Below are positions 8,101 through 15,209 of a stretch of DNA of 64,000 bases, in pieces. Source of the DNA: Roseovarius aestuarii (GTDB lineage: Bacteria; Pseudomonadota; Alphaproteobacteria; Rhodobacterales; Rhodobacteraceae); the NCBI GenBank assembly GCA_027214255.1, contig JAPWHL010000020.1, positions 1 through 64,000 of the forward strand. Reading direction: 5' to 3'. The notes under the pieces were generated by a model, which was not told the DNA's origin, did not search any database, and was given only the letters and a program-made list of their open reading frames with translations. The position numbers and the translations under genes were made by a program. Every line of letters starts with the position of its first letter. The first letter of the stretch is position 1.

Positions 8101-8531
8101 AGAGGCGTTGTCGTCAGGAAGGCGTCGAGATCTTCCACCGATCCAAGCGCAAAGGCGCCCCGTGGCAACGGTGCCAGAAGGTCACGCGCAATGGCATTGC
8201 GTGTAGGTACGATCCTTCCTGACCGGTCTACGAACCCTTCGGTGACGACTGGGGCAACGATCTCTGGCATGCCATCCGCCCGCGATGCGGCATGGGACGC
8301 TTTACGCGCTGTCACCAAAGGCCAAAAGCGGACAGAGACGGTGCCCACCCCATCCTTCCCCCGGAACAACGCCTGCACTAGCGCCTTTGGCACGCGGCCT
8401 GTTTTGAGCGCTTCATTCGGGAGCACCATGAACCGCTTTCGATCAGCAACCCGGAAGGTCCCTTCGCCAAGAGCACCATCTGCCAAGGATGTTCGCCAGT
8501 ACCGCAAAACGTTGGAGAGGGATGCTGCCAT
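5124..8531 (-). CDS. SF1 (UPF1-like) helicase fused to phospholipase-D nuclease; probable anti-phage defence protein (type II Mokosh-like)
   Basis: A single 1135-residue protein with a complete superfamily 1 helicase core and a C-terminal PLD nuclease. Walker A GPPGTGKTT lies near residue 277 and the Walker B/motif II DEAGQ near 673; late motifs include GTVHALQGAE and NVTVSRAK, the UPF1/DNA2-like forms. Between motifs I and II lies a long charged, helix-rich insertion. The C-terminus carries a perfect PLD motif, H1078xK1080(x4)D1085(x6)GSFN. Helicase plus PLD on one chain is the architecture reported for type II Mokosh defence (MkoC); that match is by architecture, not alignment. The gene stands alone between repeat-laden gaps, and its third codon positions look more GC-rich than those of the adjacent SDR, consistent with transfer. 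An in-frame 15-bp duplication lies near residue 142. A housekeeping RNA/DNA helicase role is less likely given the fusion and the setting. Confidence 0.8.
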   Translation of the reverse strand: MAASLSNVLRYWRTSLADGALGEGTFRVADRKRFMVLPNEALKTGRVPKALVQALFRGKDGVGTVSVRFWPLVTARKASHAASRADGMPEIVAPVVTEGFVDRSGRIVPTRNAIARDLLAPLPRGAFALGSVEDLDAFLTTTPLTTTPLPEMTTADGWQDYRNHCRQMLDALAPGWPSDETEYLPTGSGFIEVSEGADATVRGMLDLYDSLLTKEPETPLLRQFALPRPKKAPDHSIEKEFGRRLGHSNPHFPLAEHQRQVLAWLDAAKSGEVIAVNGPPGTGKTTLVLSAVAGLWVKAALDGGDPPVIVAASSNNQAVTNIIDAFGKDFAQGEGAFAGRWLPDMKSFGMFLPSHSRRVEAAQRYQTEAFQAECESVAYVEQARRAWLDTAGKAFPGSEGKDVAGFVAKLRDRLIEEANKLRNLDAALNRCDSCAAALLSELGEEPEVEHTRRADALRVSQDGADRLAAARAALDHYLASESWLTGVFGFLPSVKRQRALKARLAIGDRLDGLQDFARVEDIEARVSQEVRRGQKSLAEAKDVLARAENLRQQAMASKLAWHKAAEAFGGSDDLSDLELQADLGTRFNLFLLATHYWEGRWLMAMEADLADITASHEKTGRKAVEPRWKRRMMLTPCAVATFASLPGKLSCSRYQGGNFASDSLYNFVDLLIVDEAGQVLPEVAGASFALAKRALVIGDTQQIEPISSLPGPVDIGNLKDSGLIDGEDVPEQITVSGIRSTSGSAMRLAQQACQVSPWPELDRGLYLFEHRRCHDEIIGFSNALCYKGKLRPMRGPAPADAPIPALGYLHVDGRAFTSGGSRANPVEARTIAAWLADNRILLEGQYSCQLEQVVGVVTPFGQQVRAIRDACAARGITVSGRDSMTIGTVHALQGAERPIVIFSPVYSKHADGGFIDASPSMLNVTVSRAKDSCLVFGDMDVLATARSGSPRALLSEFLSAKGTALDFAMEPREDLTRRDAQIEMLQHAAEHDAFLLDALEGKGQKYMIVSPWVVAGTIERTGLLDAMAKARQRGAEIDVFADPLLNTGQAAGGLSQIEAVERRLSEIGVAVHRVPKLHSKIVTVDKDLLCAGSFNWLSADRKGQYARHETSFVYRGGHLEEEIKIIRDGLAKRAK
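8086..8115 (-). repeat. 15-bp perfect tandem duplication inside the helicase-nuclease gene
   Basis: AGAGGCGTTGTCGTC (plus-strand reading) occurs twice in direct succession. In the protein this gives two consecutive T-T-T-P-L units near residues 140-149, within the N-terminal region before the helicase core. Being a multiple of three it keeps the frame. Confidence 0.9.
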
Positions 8532-8940
8532 ATGGGGCCACCATTGAATTGCTACGGCGGAAAACTAAGTATTCCCGCAGACTTGCAGTGCGAACTCCTA
8601 ATTAGTGACCCGACGGTCGTCAGAGTGCAAGGGTCGATCCGACCTTCTCGTGAATTGCGAAATTGCAGGCTTCTCGAAATCGACGGAATAGCTTTCCAAG
8701 AATCGGCTTCGTCTCCGAACAAACGAGCCAACCTTGCTTTTGTATCAGACGCGGAAGGCATCGATGCGGGCGCTGACAGCCGAACGAAACCGGTGAACGC
8801 AAGCCGCAAGCTGTAAGGCTGCATGCCGATTTTCGCGCCCTCGTCGTACCAGAGCGTGCCAAACCCAAACATAGCACTGGCAGCGAAAGTCCGCAAAGCG
8901 GGCTGCAACTGCAGCATTTGGACTACGTCCCGAGTGCCCG
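8532..8940. other. Gene-poor stretch upstream of the helicase-nuclease gene
   Basis: Open frames on both strands overlap one another here, but none has a convincing ribosome-binding site or a recognisable product. The part around 8875-8930 contains complementary elements such as GCAGCGAAAGTCCGC and GCGGGCTGCAACTGCAGC, resembling the degraded repeats in the other gaps. The promoter of the helicase-nuclease gene should lie just above 8531, but I cannot point to it. Confidence 0.4.
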
Positions 8941-9156
8941 CTATGGGCCGGTTTTGTTGTGCAAGCACATGGGGCGACCGGAAAAAACGGGCAAGCCGTA
9001 TCGCTCGTCTTGGTGGTAGAATGAAACCGTATGCAGGATGACTTGGGCGTCCTTGGGATCGTTCTTGTCCCAACTGTTGTGCAGGGCCTCGCGCGTTGAG
9101 GCGGGGGCATCACGGTCAGCGCAACTGTCGAAGCCGGATGGAAGTCCCCAGTTCTT
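8941..9156 (-). pseudogene. Remnant of an IS110-family transposase
   Basis: A 71-codon stretch open between two stops encodes SWDKNDPKDAQVILH (9031-9072 plus neighbouring codons). The S-W-D-K-N-D-x-K-D-A pattern is familiar from IS110-family DEDD transposases. Upstream the frame closes at a TGA (9157-9159), while a neighbouring frame continues for a further 25 or so codons, suggesting a frameshift. Downstream it ends at TAG (8941-8943) long before a full transposase. Neither element end is recognisable, so I read it as a dead fragment. Confidence 0.4.
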
Positions 9157-9395
9157 TCAAGTCTTGTTCGGCCTGTTCGCGGCTTGCCAGCGCTGCCATA
9201 GCACCATTCCGATTGATGAGTTGTAAGATCTATAGAGCCGTCCACTGCCGAAACTGACCTTTTTCGGTCAACGTCCAGTGTCGTTCAGAAACAACCGTTG
9301 CAATCTCCGCGTATTTAACCGGGGGTTTGATATCAAAATTCAAAAATGCACAAATTTTCTCAAGGTGTCTAACATAAGAAATCGCGTATGGGCTC

Positions 9396-9422
9396 GGGGT
9401 GGGCCAGGGGGTGGGGGGGGGG
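9396..9422 (+). repeat. G-rich tract with four G runs (quadruplex-prone)
   Basis: Runs of 4, 3, 5 and 10 guanines are separated by one to three other bases. Four closely spaced runs of three or more G can form a G-quadruplex. It is in a non-coding stretch between the IS110 remnant and tRNA-Ser. Long homopolymers are also prone to sequencing error, so the 10-G run length is uncertain. Confidence 0.8.
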
Positions 9423-9538
9423 TGCCGCACGAAATCTTGGGTTATTCTCTAGACCAAGCGCCCGTGAGGCAAAGAACGAGATACCCGCAAAAGCCACCGT
9501 TCATCAAATAGTTCAGGTCATACAAACTGCAATGGCGG

Positions 9539-9562
9539 ACTGAATGGGGGACTGAATGGGGG
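9539..9562 (+). repeat. 12-bp tandem duplication near tRNA-Ser
   Basis: ACTGAATGGGGG occurs twice in succession and is followed by AC, the start of a third unit. It lies 60 bp from the 3' end of tRNA-Ser. Function unknown. Confidence 0.85.
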
Positions 9563-9620
9563 ACGAAGATGCGCTAAACCAAGACAATTATCTGATATTA
9601 TTGCATTATTACAGATCAAG

Positions 9621-9710
9621 TGGCGGAGCGACAGGGATTCGAACCCTGGAGACGGTCTCCCGCCTACACACTTTCCAGGCGTGCGCCTTCGACCACTCGG
9701 CCACCGCTCC
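9621..9710 (-). tRNA. tRNA-Ser (anticodon GGA)
   Basis: Read on the minus strand the gene begins GGAGCGGTGGCCGAGTGGTC and ends with the T-arm CAGGG-TTCGAAT-CCCTG, acceptor strand TCGCTCC, discriminator G and an encoded CCA. The anticodon loop is CTGGAAA, giving anticodon GGA (serine UCC/UCU). The 90-base length reflects the long variable arm (a stem built on GGGAGAC...GTCTCC) typical of tRNA-Ser. It lies downstream of alaX in the same orientation. tRNA-Ser genes are frequent integration sites, and the accessory island begins immediately beyond its 3' end. Confidence 0.97.
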
Positions 9711-9771
9711 GTTCGGCTTCTTTAACTGGGCTAAGGCGGGGTTTTCAAGCGGATAATAGCAAAAGCATTCG

Positions 9772-10491
9772 TCAATCGTCGAGATGTAAGTAAACGCGGC
9801 GGTTCTGACGTCCTTTTTTCTCAATCTTACCGAGACGTAGACGGCCTATTTCCCCCGTGCGTGCGACATGCGTCCCGCCACAAGGTTGCAGGTCAATCTG
9901 GTCCCGCCCTTCTCCGATCGCAATCAGTCGGACCCTCCCTGCGCCCCGTGGCGGGGACACGGACATGGTTTTCACCAAATCGGGGTTGGCAGCAAACTCT
10001 TCATCCGTGATCCAGCTTTCATGCACAAGCAGGTCATCATCAACCATGCGGTTCAGCAGGGATTCGAGCGCGTCGGGGTCTTCAGGGGCCTCGGGCATGT
10101 TAAAGTCCAGCCGACTGCGGGATTCGCCGATATTTCCACCTGAAACCGGCAGTGGAATGACCACCGATAACAAGTGCAACGCTGTGTGCATACGCATCAG
10201 ACGATGGCGGCGCGCCCAGTCGATATTTTGCTCTACCTCGGTGCCGACTGCCGGAAGGGCCTGCGGAGCGGCAGGGACAAGTGCCGCGGCGCCATTTTCG
10301 ATGCGGGCGGTTGTCGCCACGTCCATCGCCCCTCCCTCCCAGATGATTTGACCGCTGTCACCCGGCTGCCCCCCACCTGTTGGGTAGAACAGCGAAGTTT
10401 CCAGAACCACGCCACCCTCTGGCGTGTGCGCGATCACCAAACCGGATGCACGGCTGGCATAGGGATCAGCGTGATACGGCGCAAGCGTCAT
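9772..10491 (-). CDS. alaX: Alanyl-tRNA editing protein AlaX
   Basis: A free-standing homologue of the AlaRS editing domain that hydrolyses Ser- or Gly-mischarged tRNA-Ala. The zinc-binding editing site is complete: H102 and H106 in MHTALH, and C204 and H208 in CGGTH. At 239 residues it also has the N-terminal beta-barrel part (medium-length AlaX). Its ATG overlaps the mscS stop as ATGA, so it is translationally coupled to the channel gene, the last of trgA-trgB-cysK-mscS-alaX. Why an editing enzyme is coupled to a cysteine synthase operon is not obvious from sequence. Confidence 0.9.
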   Translation of the reverse strand: MTLAPYHADPYASRASGLVIAHTPEGGVVLETSLFYPTGGGQPGDSGQIIWEGGAMDVATTARIENGAAALVPAAPQALPAVGTEVEQNIDWARRHRLMRMHTALHLLSVVIPLPVSGGNIGESRSRLDFNMPEAPEDPDALESLLNRMVDDDLLVHESWITDEEFAANPDLVKTMSVSPPRGAGRVRLIAIGEGRDQIDLQPCGGTHVARTGEIGRLRLGKIEKKGRQNRRVYLHLDD

Positions 10492-13001
10492 CTGTCGGCC
10501 CCGTCTGCGCCGTCAGCCCCATCACCATCAGTGTCGTCGACATCCATTCTTTGCGGCTCGGCATGCGTTGGGCCAATCGCTTGCACGGGCGTTTCGCTCT
10601 TTTGCTCTGGCAAAGATGCCTTGGGCGCGCTGGAAGGGGCCTGCGATGCCTGCGAAAGCAAAGCCTCGGGATTGCGCAGCCACATGTCGCGCTGAGCAAA
10701 GGGAATTTCGATGCCTTCGGCGGCAAAGCGTTTGGCGATGGCGTGATTGACCTCAGACGTGACATTCATGATCCAGTTGATATCACGCAGGATCATACGA
10801 ATTTCAAACTCGAACGCATCTGCCCCGAAGCTTTTGAAAATGACTGACGGTGGCGGATTGATCAACACCATCGGGTTCGCCGAAGCGATTTCCAGCAGAA
10901 TTTCCTGAACTTTCTCCGTATCAGAAGAATAGCTGACCCCGACGGACAGAACGCATCGGCCCACCGTGTTCCCGCGCGTATAGTTGGTAACCGTGCCGCT
11001 AATCAAATCCGAGTTGGGAATAATCAGGTCCGAACGATCAAAGGTTTCAATCCGCGTCGAGCGCACCGAAATTTCGCGCACTGTCCCATGTTGTCCGTTG
11101 ACTTCGATCCAGTCCCCCTGACCGATAGGGCGTTCAATCAGCAGGATAATACCCGAAACAAAGTTAGACACGATATTCTGAAGGCCAAAACCGATCCCGA
11201 CAGACAGCGCGCCGGCGACATATGCAAGGCTGCTCAGGTCTATACCCGCACTTGTCACCGCGATCAGGGCGGCAAGGAACAAACCAATGTAGCCAACACC
11301 TGACACGATGGCATCACGCCCACCTGCATCCATTTTGGTTTTGGGCAGGACGGTGTTTTTCAGCGTGCCTTGCAACAGCCGGGTCGTGACGAAACCAGCC
11401 GCGAATATCAATGCTAACGTCAGGAAAATAGATGGCGAGATTGTCATGTCGCCAACGGTCACCCCCTTGGTGAACCGGGTCCACATTTCGGACAGATCCG
11501 CAACACGTGCGCCCCAGATCAACGCAAAAATTGGCACCGACAGAACAACGATAACAAAACTAAGCAGGACCGGTATCAGTTCATCTGCCGCGCCTTCGCG
11601 ATTGCGCGAAATCAGGGTGTAAACCTCGGTGATGGTGCGTTGAACCACCAGCAGCGCGGCAAAAACCATCAAGGACAACAACGACGGCAACATCATTGCC
11701 GTGGCAGCTGTTATATAACCAATACTGGCCAGCACCGGCGAAACAACAGCCAGCGCCGCCAGAAGCTTTGCCAAAAGACGGGTCAGGCGGTTTCGATAGG
11801 TTTCATTCAACTCATCTGTGCCGGCATTCCGGCTGTGGTTACCCAAAAGCCGCGCGAGCCGTAAAAGCAAAAGCCCGGCAACCACGATGACCGGGAAAAC
11901 GACGACGTTGACGGCTGCGTCTGACCATCCGCTTGAATCAGCGATGTCGGTGATGAAAAAGAACATCGCGATGACAAAGCCAAGCGCGCCCCCGTAAAGA
12001 CGCCCGGCCCGTCGGTCCGACGTGTTCAGGGCCAAGGGAAGGCGGAAGGTTTCCAGCCGTGGAAAACACCGCAATGCTAGCCAGCGTGCCGTCAACGCGA
12101 TGAAAAACGTCGGCACCGCCGATTCCAGAATCAGCTCGCCGCGCAAGCCGACCAAGCCACTGGTGTACATAGCTTTTGTAAACAGGACAAAGCCGATGAA
12201 AGGCACCACAATTTCGCCCAGTGAGATCACCAGCGAGATGATCCATTGGACCGAACCCGCCCGTTGCGGCAGGCCATGGCGCACGAACAGTTCAACCCAG
12301 AACCGCCCACGGATCATCAACACAAAACCGACCACGGCCAAAAAGATAATCGATGGCAGGTTGTTTTTGAGTTCAGCGCGCTGAACCGCACTTCCCCAAC
12401 CCGTGGCGATTTCGTCATGCACGCCATCAAACGTTTGAAGGATCGCATTGACCCCATCGGGCCAGTTCTTTGGGTTTATAGGGGACGGTCCCCGTTCCAG
12501 AAGTTCTGCGGTCTGACGTTTTCGGATTATTGTGTCGATTCCACGGATATATCCATCGGCCTGACTATATGCCAGTTGTGCCCGTTGGACCGGTTCGCGC
12601 AATGCCGTCAGCTGAGCGGTCAACGCCGCACGTTGCAGCGCAATTTCTGCGGATTCGCTTGTACCGTCGACCGGCTCCGCGCCCAGCGCCTTTAGCTGGG
12701 ACGTGGCCGAGGCAATCGCCGTGCTGTTGGCGCTTTGCGCAGCAAAGAACGAGTCACGCCATACCACCAATTGATTGCGCAACTCTTCCAACGCCGTCGT
12801 AGACGCACGGGCCGAGTCTATCGCCTGCTCAGCGCGCAGCGCGACACGTTGCCAGCCCTCGTAATCCAGATCCGGCAGTTTTTGTTGGGCCACAGACATC
12901 TGTGTACCAACACCCAAAAGCACCGCAGCAGGGCTGATCGCCAGCAGAAGTGCCAGCATCAATCGGCGCAGACAAATCATCATGGCGTTCGTTTGTGTCA
13001 C
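10488..13001 (-). CDS. DUF3772 domain-containing mechanosensitive channel (MscS/MscK-like)
   Basis: A large inner-membrane channel of 837 residues. It has a signal peptide (hydrophobic core about 13-30), a periplasmic helical region with the DUF3772 domain (about 120-185), a block of roughly ten membrane segments (about 205-600) and a C-terminal MscS pore/cytoplasmic domain containing G-L-Q-N-I-V-S-N-F-V-S-G and R-P-I-G-Q-G-D-W-I-E. The tail ends in a D/G-rich stretch (DGDGADGADGAD). Such proteins open under membrane tension to release osmolytes. The GTG at 13001 overlaps the cysK stop (GTGA) and has GGAG ten bases upstream; the ATG at 12983 is an alternative that would better suit the signal peptide. 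Confidence 0.88.
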   Translation of the reverse strand: MTQTNAMMICLRRLMLALLLAISPAAVLLGVGTQMSVAQQKLPDLDYEGWQRVALRAEQAIDSARASTTALEELRNQLVVWRDSFFAAQSANSTAIASATSQLKALGAEPVDGTSESAEIALQRAALTAQLTALREPVQRAQLAYSQADGYIRGIDTIIRKRQTAELLERGPSPINPKNWPDGVNAILQTFDGVHDEIATGWGSAVQRAELKNNLPSIIFLAVVGFVLMIRGRFWVELFVRHGLPQRAGSVQWIISLVISLGEIVVPFIGFVLFTKAMYTSGLVGLRGELILESAVPTFFIALTARWLALRCFPRLETFRLPLALNTSDRRAGRLYGGALGFVIAMFFFITDIADSSGWSDAAVNVVVFPVIVVAGLLLLRLARLLGNHSRNAGTDELNETYRNRLTRLLAKLLAALAVVSPVLASIGYITAATAMMLPSLLSLMVFAALLVVQRTITEVYTLISRNREGAADELIPVLLSFVIVVLSVPIFALIWGARVADLSEMWTRFTKGVTVGDMTISPSIFLTLALIFAAGFVTTRLLQGTLKNTVLPKTKMDAGGRDAIVSGVGYIGLFLAALIAVTSAGIDLSSLAYVAGALSVGIGFGLQNIVSNFVSGIILLIERPIGQGDWIEVNGQHGTVREISVRSTRIETFDRSDLIIPNSDLISGTVTNYTRGNTVGRCVLSVGVSYSSDTEKVQEILLEIASANPMVLINPPPSVIFKSFGADAFEFEIRMILRDINWIMNVTSEVNHAIAKRFAAEGIEIPFAQRDMWLRNPEALLSQASQAPSSAPKASLPEQKSETPVQAIGPTHAEPQRMDVDDTDGDGADGADGADR

Positions 13002-14029
13002 GTTTCAAACACTCCGGGGATCGAGCGCGGCGCAGCCCCCATCCAATCCGGTACTGGGAGGTCTTTTTCGCGCAGGAATTCCGGATTGAACAACTTGGAC
13101 TGATAGCGCGTCCCATAGTCACACAGAACCGTGACAATCGTGTGTCCCGGCCCCAGTTCGCGAGCCAGCTTCATTGCACCCGCGATGTTCACACCGGTCG
13201 ATGCCCCCATACACAGGCCTTCGTCACGCAACAAATCAAAGATGATCGGCAATGCCTCGTGATCCGTAACCTGACAGGCGAAATCGGGCTTGAGCCCTTC
13301 GAGGTTCTTGGTGATACGCACCTGCCCGATACCTTCAGCAATCGAACCGCCCGTCGCTTCCAACTCGCCTGTGGTGAAGTAGGAATAAAGCTTTGCCCCC
13401 ATCGGATCCACCAAACCAATTTTGACCCCTTTGGGTTGCAGCGCCATCGCCACACCGGTCAGCGTCCCCCCTGAACCGCAAGCACAGGCGAACCCATCCA
13501 CCTTACCGCCCGTCTGTTCCCAGATTTCCGGGCCGGTCGTTTCGATATGGGCCTGACGGTTGGCGACGTTGTCAAACTGGTTGGCCCATATCGCGCCGTT
13601 GGGTTCGGTCTCGGCCAGCTTTGCCGCCAGACGTTCGGAATAACGCACAAAGTTGTTCGGATTCGAATAGGGCGCGGCGGGCACCTGAACCAATTCGGCA
13701 CCGGCCAGACGCAGCATCTCTTTTTTCTCTTCGCTTTGCGTCTCGGGGATGACGATCACGGTTTTGAACCCCATTGACGCCCCAACCAACGCCAGGCCGA
13801 TGCCTGTGTTACCCGCCGTACCTTCGACAATCGTACCGCCGGGTTTGAGCGAGCCATCAGCAATAGCCGCTCGGATCATGAACAGCGCCGCACGGTCCTT
13901 GACCGACTGGCCGGGGTTCATGAACTCGGCCTTGCCCAGAATGGTGCAGCCGGTTTCTTCGCTGGCGCGATGCAGCTTGATCAAGGGGGTGTTGCCGACC
14001 GCGTCGGCCAGATCTTGGGCTATGCGCAT
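12998..14029 (-). CDS. cysK: Cysteine synthase A (O-acetylserine sulfhydrylase)
   Basis: PLP enzyme making L-cysteine from O-acetylserine and sulfide. The PLP lysine is K44 in NPGQSVKDRAA, and the TAGNTG loop (near 73) binds the substrate carboxylate. At 343 residues it is somewhat longer than the 310-320 of enteric CysK. It follows trgB by 58 bp and overlaps the mscS gene by four bases. The trgAB-cysK arrangement is known from Rhodobacter sphaeroides, where the locus raises tellurite resistance; cysteine supply is a known route to tellurite tolerance. Confidence 0.93.
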   Translation of the reverse strand: MRIAQDLADAVGNTPLIKLHRASEETGCTILGKAEFMNPGQSVKDRAALFMIRAAIADGSLKPGGTIVEGTAGNTGIGLALVGASMGFKTVIVIPETQSEEKKEMLRLAGAELVQVPAAPYSNPNNFVRYSERLAAKLAETEPNGAIWANQFDNVANRQAHIETTGPEIWEQTGGKVDGFACACGSGGTLTGVAMALQPKGVKIGLVDPMGAKLYSYFTTGELEATGGSIAEGIGQVRITKNLEGLKPDFACQVTDHEALPIIFDLLRDEGLCMGASTGVNIAGAMKLARELGPGHTIVTVLCDYGTRYQSKLFNPEFLREKDLPVPDWMGAAPRSIPGVFET

Positions 14030-14087
14030 CGCGGGTATTCCTTTGTTCAGAATTTCCTATCTGGTGTAGGCTCTCGGAGAATGAAAC

Positions 14088-15206
14088 TCAAGCGGCGGCG
14101 CGCAACCGCTCGCGGTTCTGTGAGAGCCACATCAGTGACAAGATCAGGGGGCCATTGTCGGCCTCGCTAGTGTCCATCAAGCCCATCGCCGCATCAAAAT
14201 CCAGCAGATGCAGGCGGATGTCCTCGGCCTCGGATTCCAATCCGCCCAATCGGGGAAGATCATCGGGCAAATCGGCCAAGCCAATGAAGCTATGGAAATA
14301 TTCCGTGGAGTATCCGGGCGTACAGTAATAGCCCGCAATCTTTTCCAACCCGTTCAGGGTGATCCCCGCCTCTTCCATACATTCGCGATGCGCGGTTTGT
14401 TCGGGGCTTTCGCCCGGATCAACGCGCCCCGCCACCGGCTCTAACATCCACGGACGCGGATCGCCCCGCCCGTAAGGGCCCAATCGAAATTGTTCGACCA
14501 TCAGCACACGATCACGCACCGGATCATAGGGCAGGACCAATGCCGCATCGGTTGCAACAAACACCTCGCGGCGCAAAGTATCGCTGATACCGCCGTTAAA
14601 CGTAGGATGACGTAACTCTAGAACGCGGGTAACGAAGAACCCCGCATGCGACGCATCGCTAGAGATTTCCTGAACCGTGTCGCGCCCTTTGTCAGAGCGT
14701 ACCTTGGCGGGAACACCTGTCGCGGCCAGCCTTGATGCCGCGCGCGCCCGGATCATCGGCATCCGCCATGCCAGTTCCTGCGCGGAAAACCGCCCCAGAT
14801 ACTCCAACGCCTCGACAGCAGCCAGACGGCTGATCGGCCCACATTCGGCCTGCCACGCGGCCAGATCAAAGGGCGCACCGCGCCGCCACAAGCCGGGCCG
14901 CGGAAAATACACCAATGCACTGTAGGTCGCATCCGCAGCAGTCACCTGCACCTCGCGAAGGTCATAGCCAAAGCCACCTTCATAAAAATCCAGCCGCGCC
15001 ACCTGTTCGGGGCTCAGATCGGCCAACAACACGCCTGTTGCCACCGCATCGGCTTGCGGTTCGATCGTGGGGAAAATCTGACCTTCGGCCCAATAGACCC
15101 CGTATCCGGGCAAGACCGCCTCCAGCAGCGGCACGTCATCCGTGCCCAAAACCACCCGCATCAACGCCGCGTCGCGCAGCGTTCCATAAAAGAACAATGC
15201 TGCCAT
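14088..15206 (-). CDS. trgB: TrgB: gamma-glutamylcyclotransferase-like domain fused to NUDIX hydrolase
   Basis: A two-domain protein of 372 residues. The N-terminal part (about 1-130) starts FFYGTLRD, the substrate loop of the GGCT/AIG2-like fold. The C-terminal part (about 190-370) is a NUDIX hydrolase resembling ADP-ribose pyrophosphatases, with a perfect Nudix box GX5EX7REX2EEXG at about 259-281. The same fusion is found in TrgB of Rhodobacter, encoded beside trgA and cysK as here. It probably hydrolyses ADP-ribose or a related nucleotide; what the GGCT-like half does is not established. Only three bases separate it from trgA. Confidence 0.9.
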   Translation of the reverse strand: MAALFFYGTLRDAALMRVVLGTDDVPLLEAVLPGYGVYWAEGQIFPTIEPQADAVATGVLLADLSPEQVARLDFYEGGFGYDLREVQVTAADATYSALVYFPRPGLWRRGAPFDLAAWQAECGPISRLAAVEALEYLGRFSAQELAWRMPMIRARAASRLAATGVPAKVRSDKGRDTVQEISSDASHAGFFVTRVLELRHPTFNGGISDTLRREVFVATDAALVLPYDPVRDRVLMVEQFRLGPYGRGDPRPWMLEPVAGRVDPGESPEQTAHRECMEEAGITLNGLEKIAGYYCTPGYSTEYFHSFIGLADLPDDLPRLGGLESEAEDIRLHLLDFDAAMGLMDTSEADNGPLILSLMWLSQNRERLRAAA

Positions 15207-15209
15207 TAC

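Larger units (their letters stand above)
9160..9620. other. Non-coding stretch between IS remnant and tRNA-Ser
   Basis: Apart from the G-rich tract (9396-9422) and a 12-bp tandem duplication (9539-9562), I see no gene. The base composition around 9300-9380 is noticeably AT-rich compared with the genes on either side. No integrase gene and no duplicated tRNA 3' end is visible. Confidence 0.45.

Noticed and set aside
7104-8222. Long plus-strand open frame (372 codons) opposite the helicase-nuclease gene
   Set aside because: Its length reflects the high G+C content of the coding strand; the composition is Arg/Gln/Pro-rich, it has no recognisable domain and the opposite strand has a complete helicase.
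8552-9245. Overlapping minus-strand open frames of 166-173 codons upstream of the helicase gene
   Set aside because: No domain, no ribosome-binding site and overlapping alternatives; part of the DNA reads as a transposase remnant in a third frame.
9556-9756. Plus-strand open frame overlapping tRNA-Ser
   Set aside because: It is the antisense of the tRNA gene; the GATGIRTLE string is the well-known false translation of a tRNA-Ser.
14030-14087. SAM/cysteine-type riboswitch before cysK
   Set aside because: The 58-bp gap is too short and shows no matching structure; it is an intra-operon spacer.
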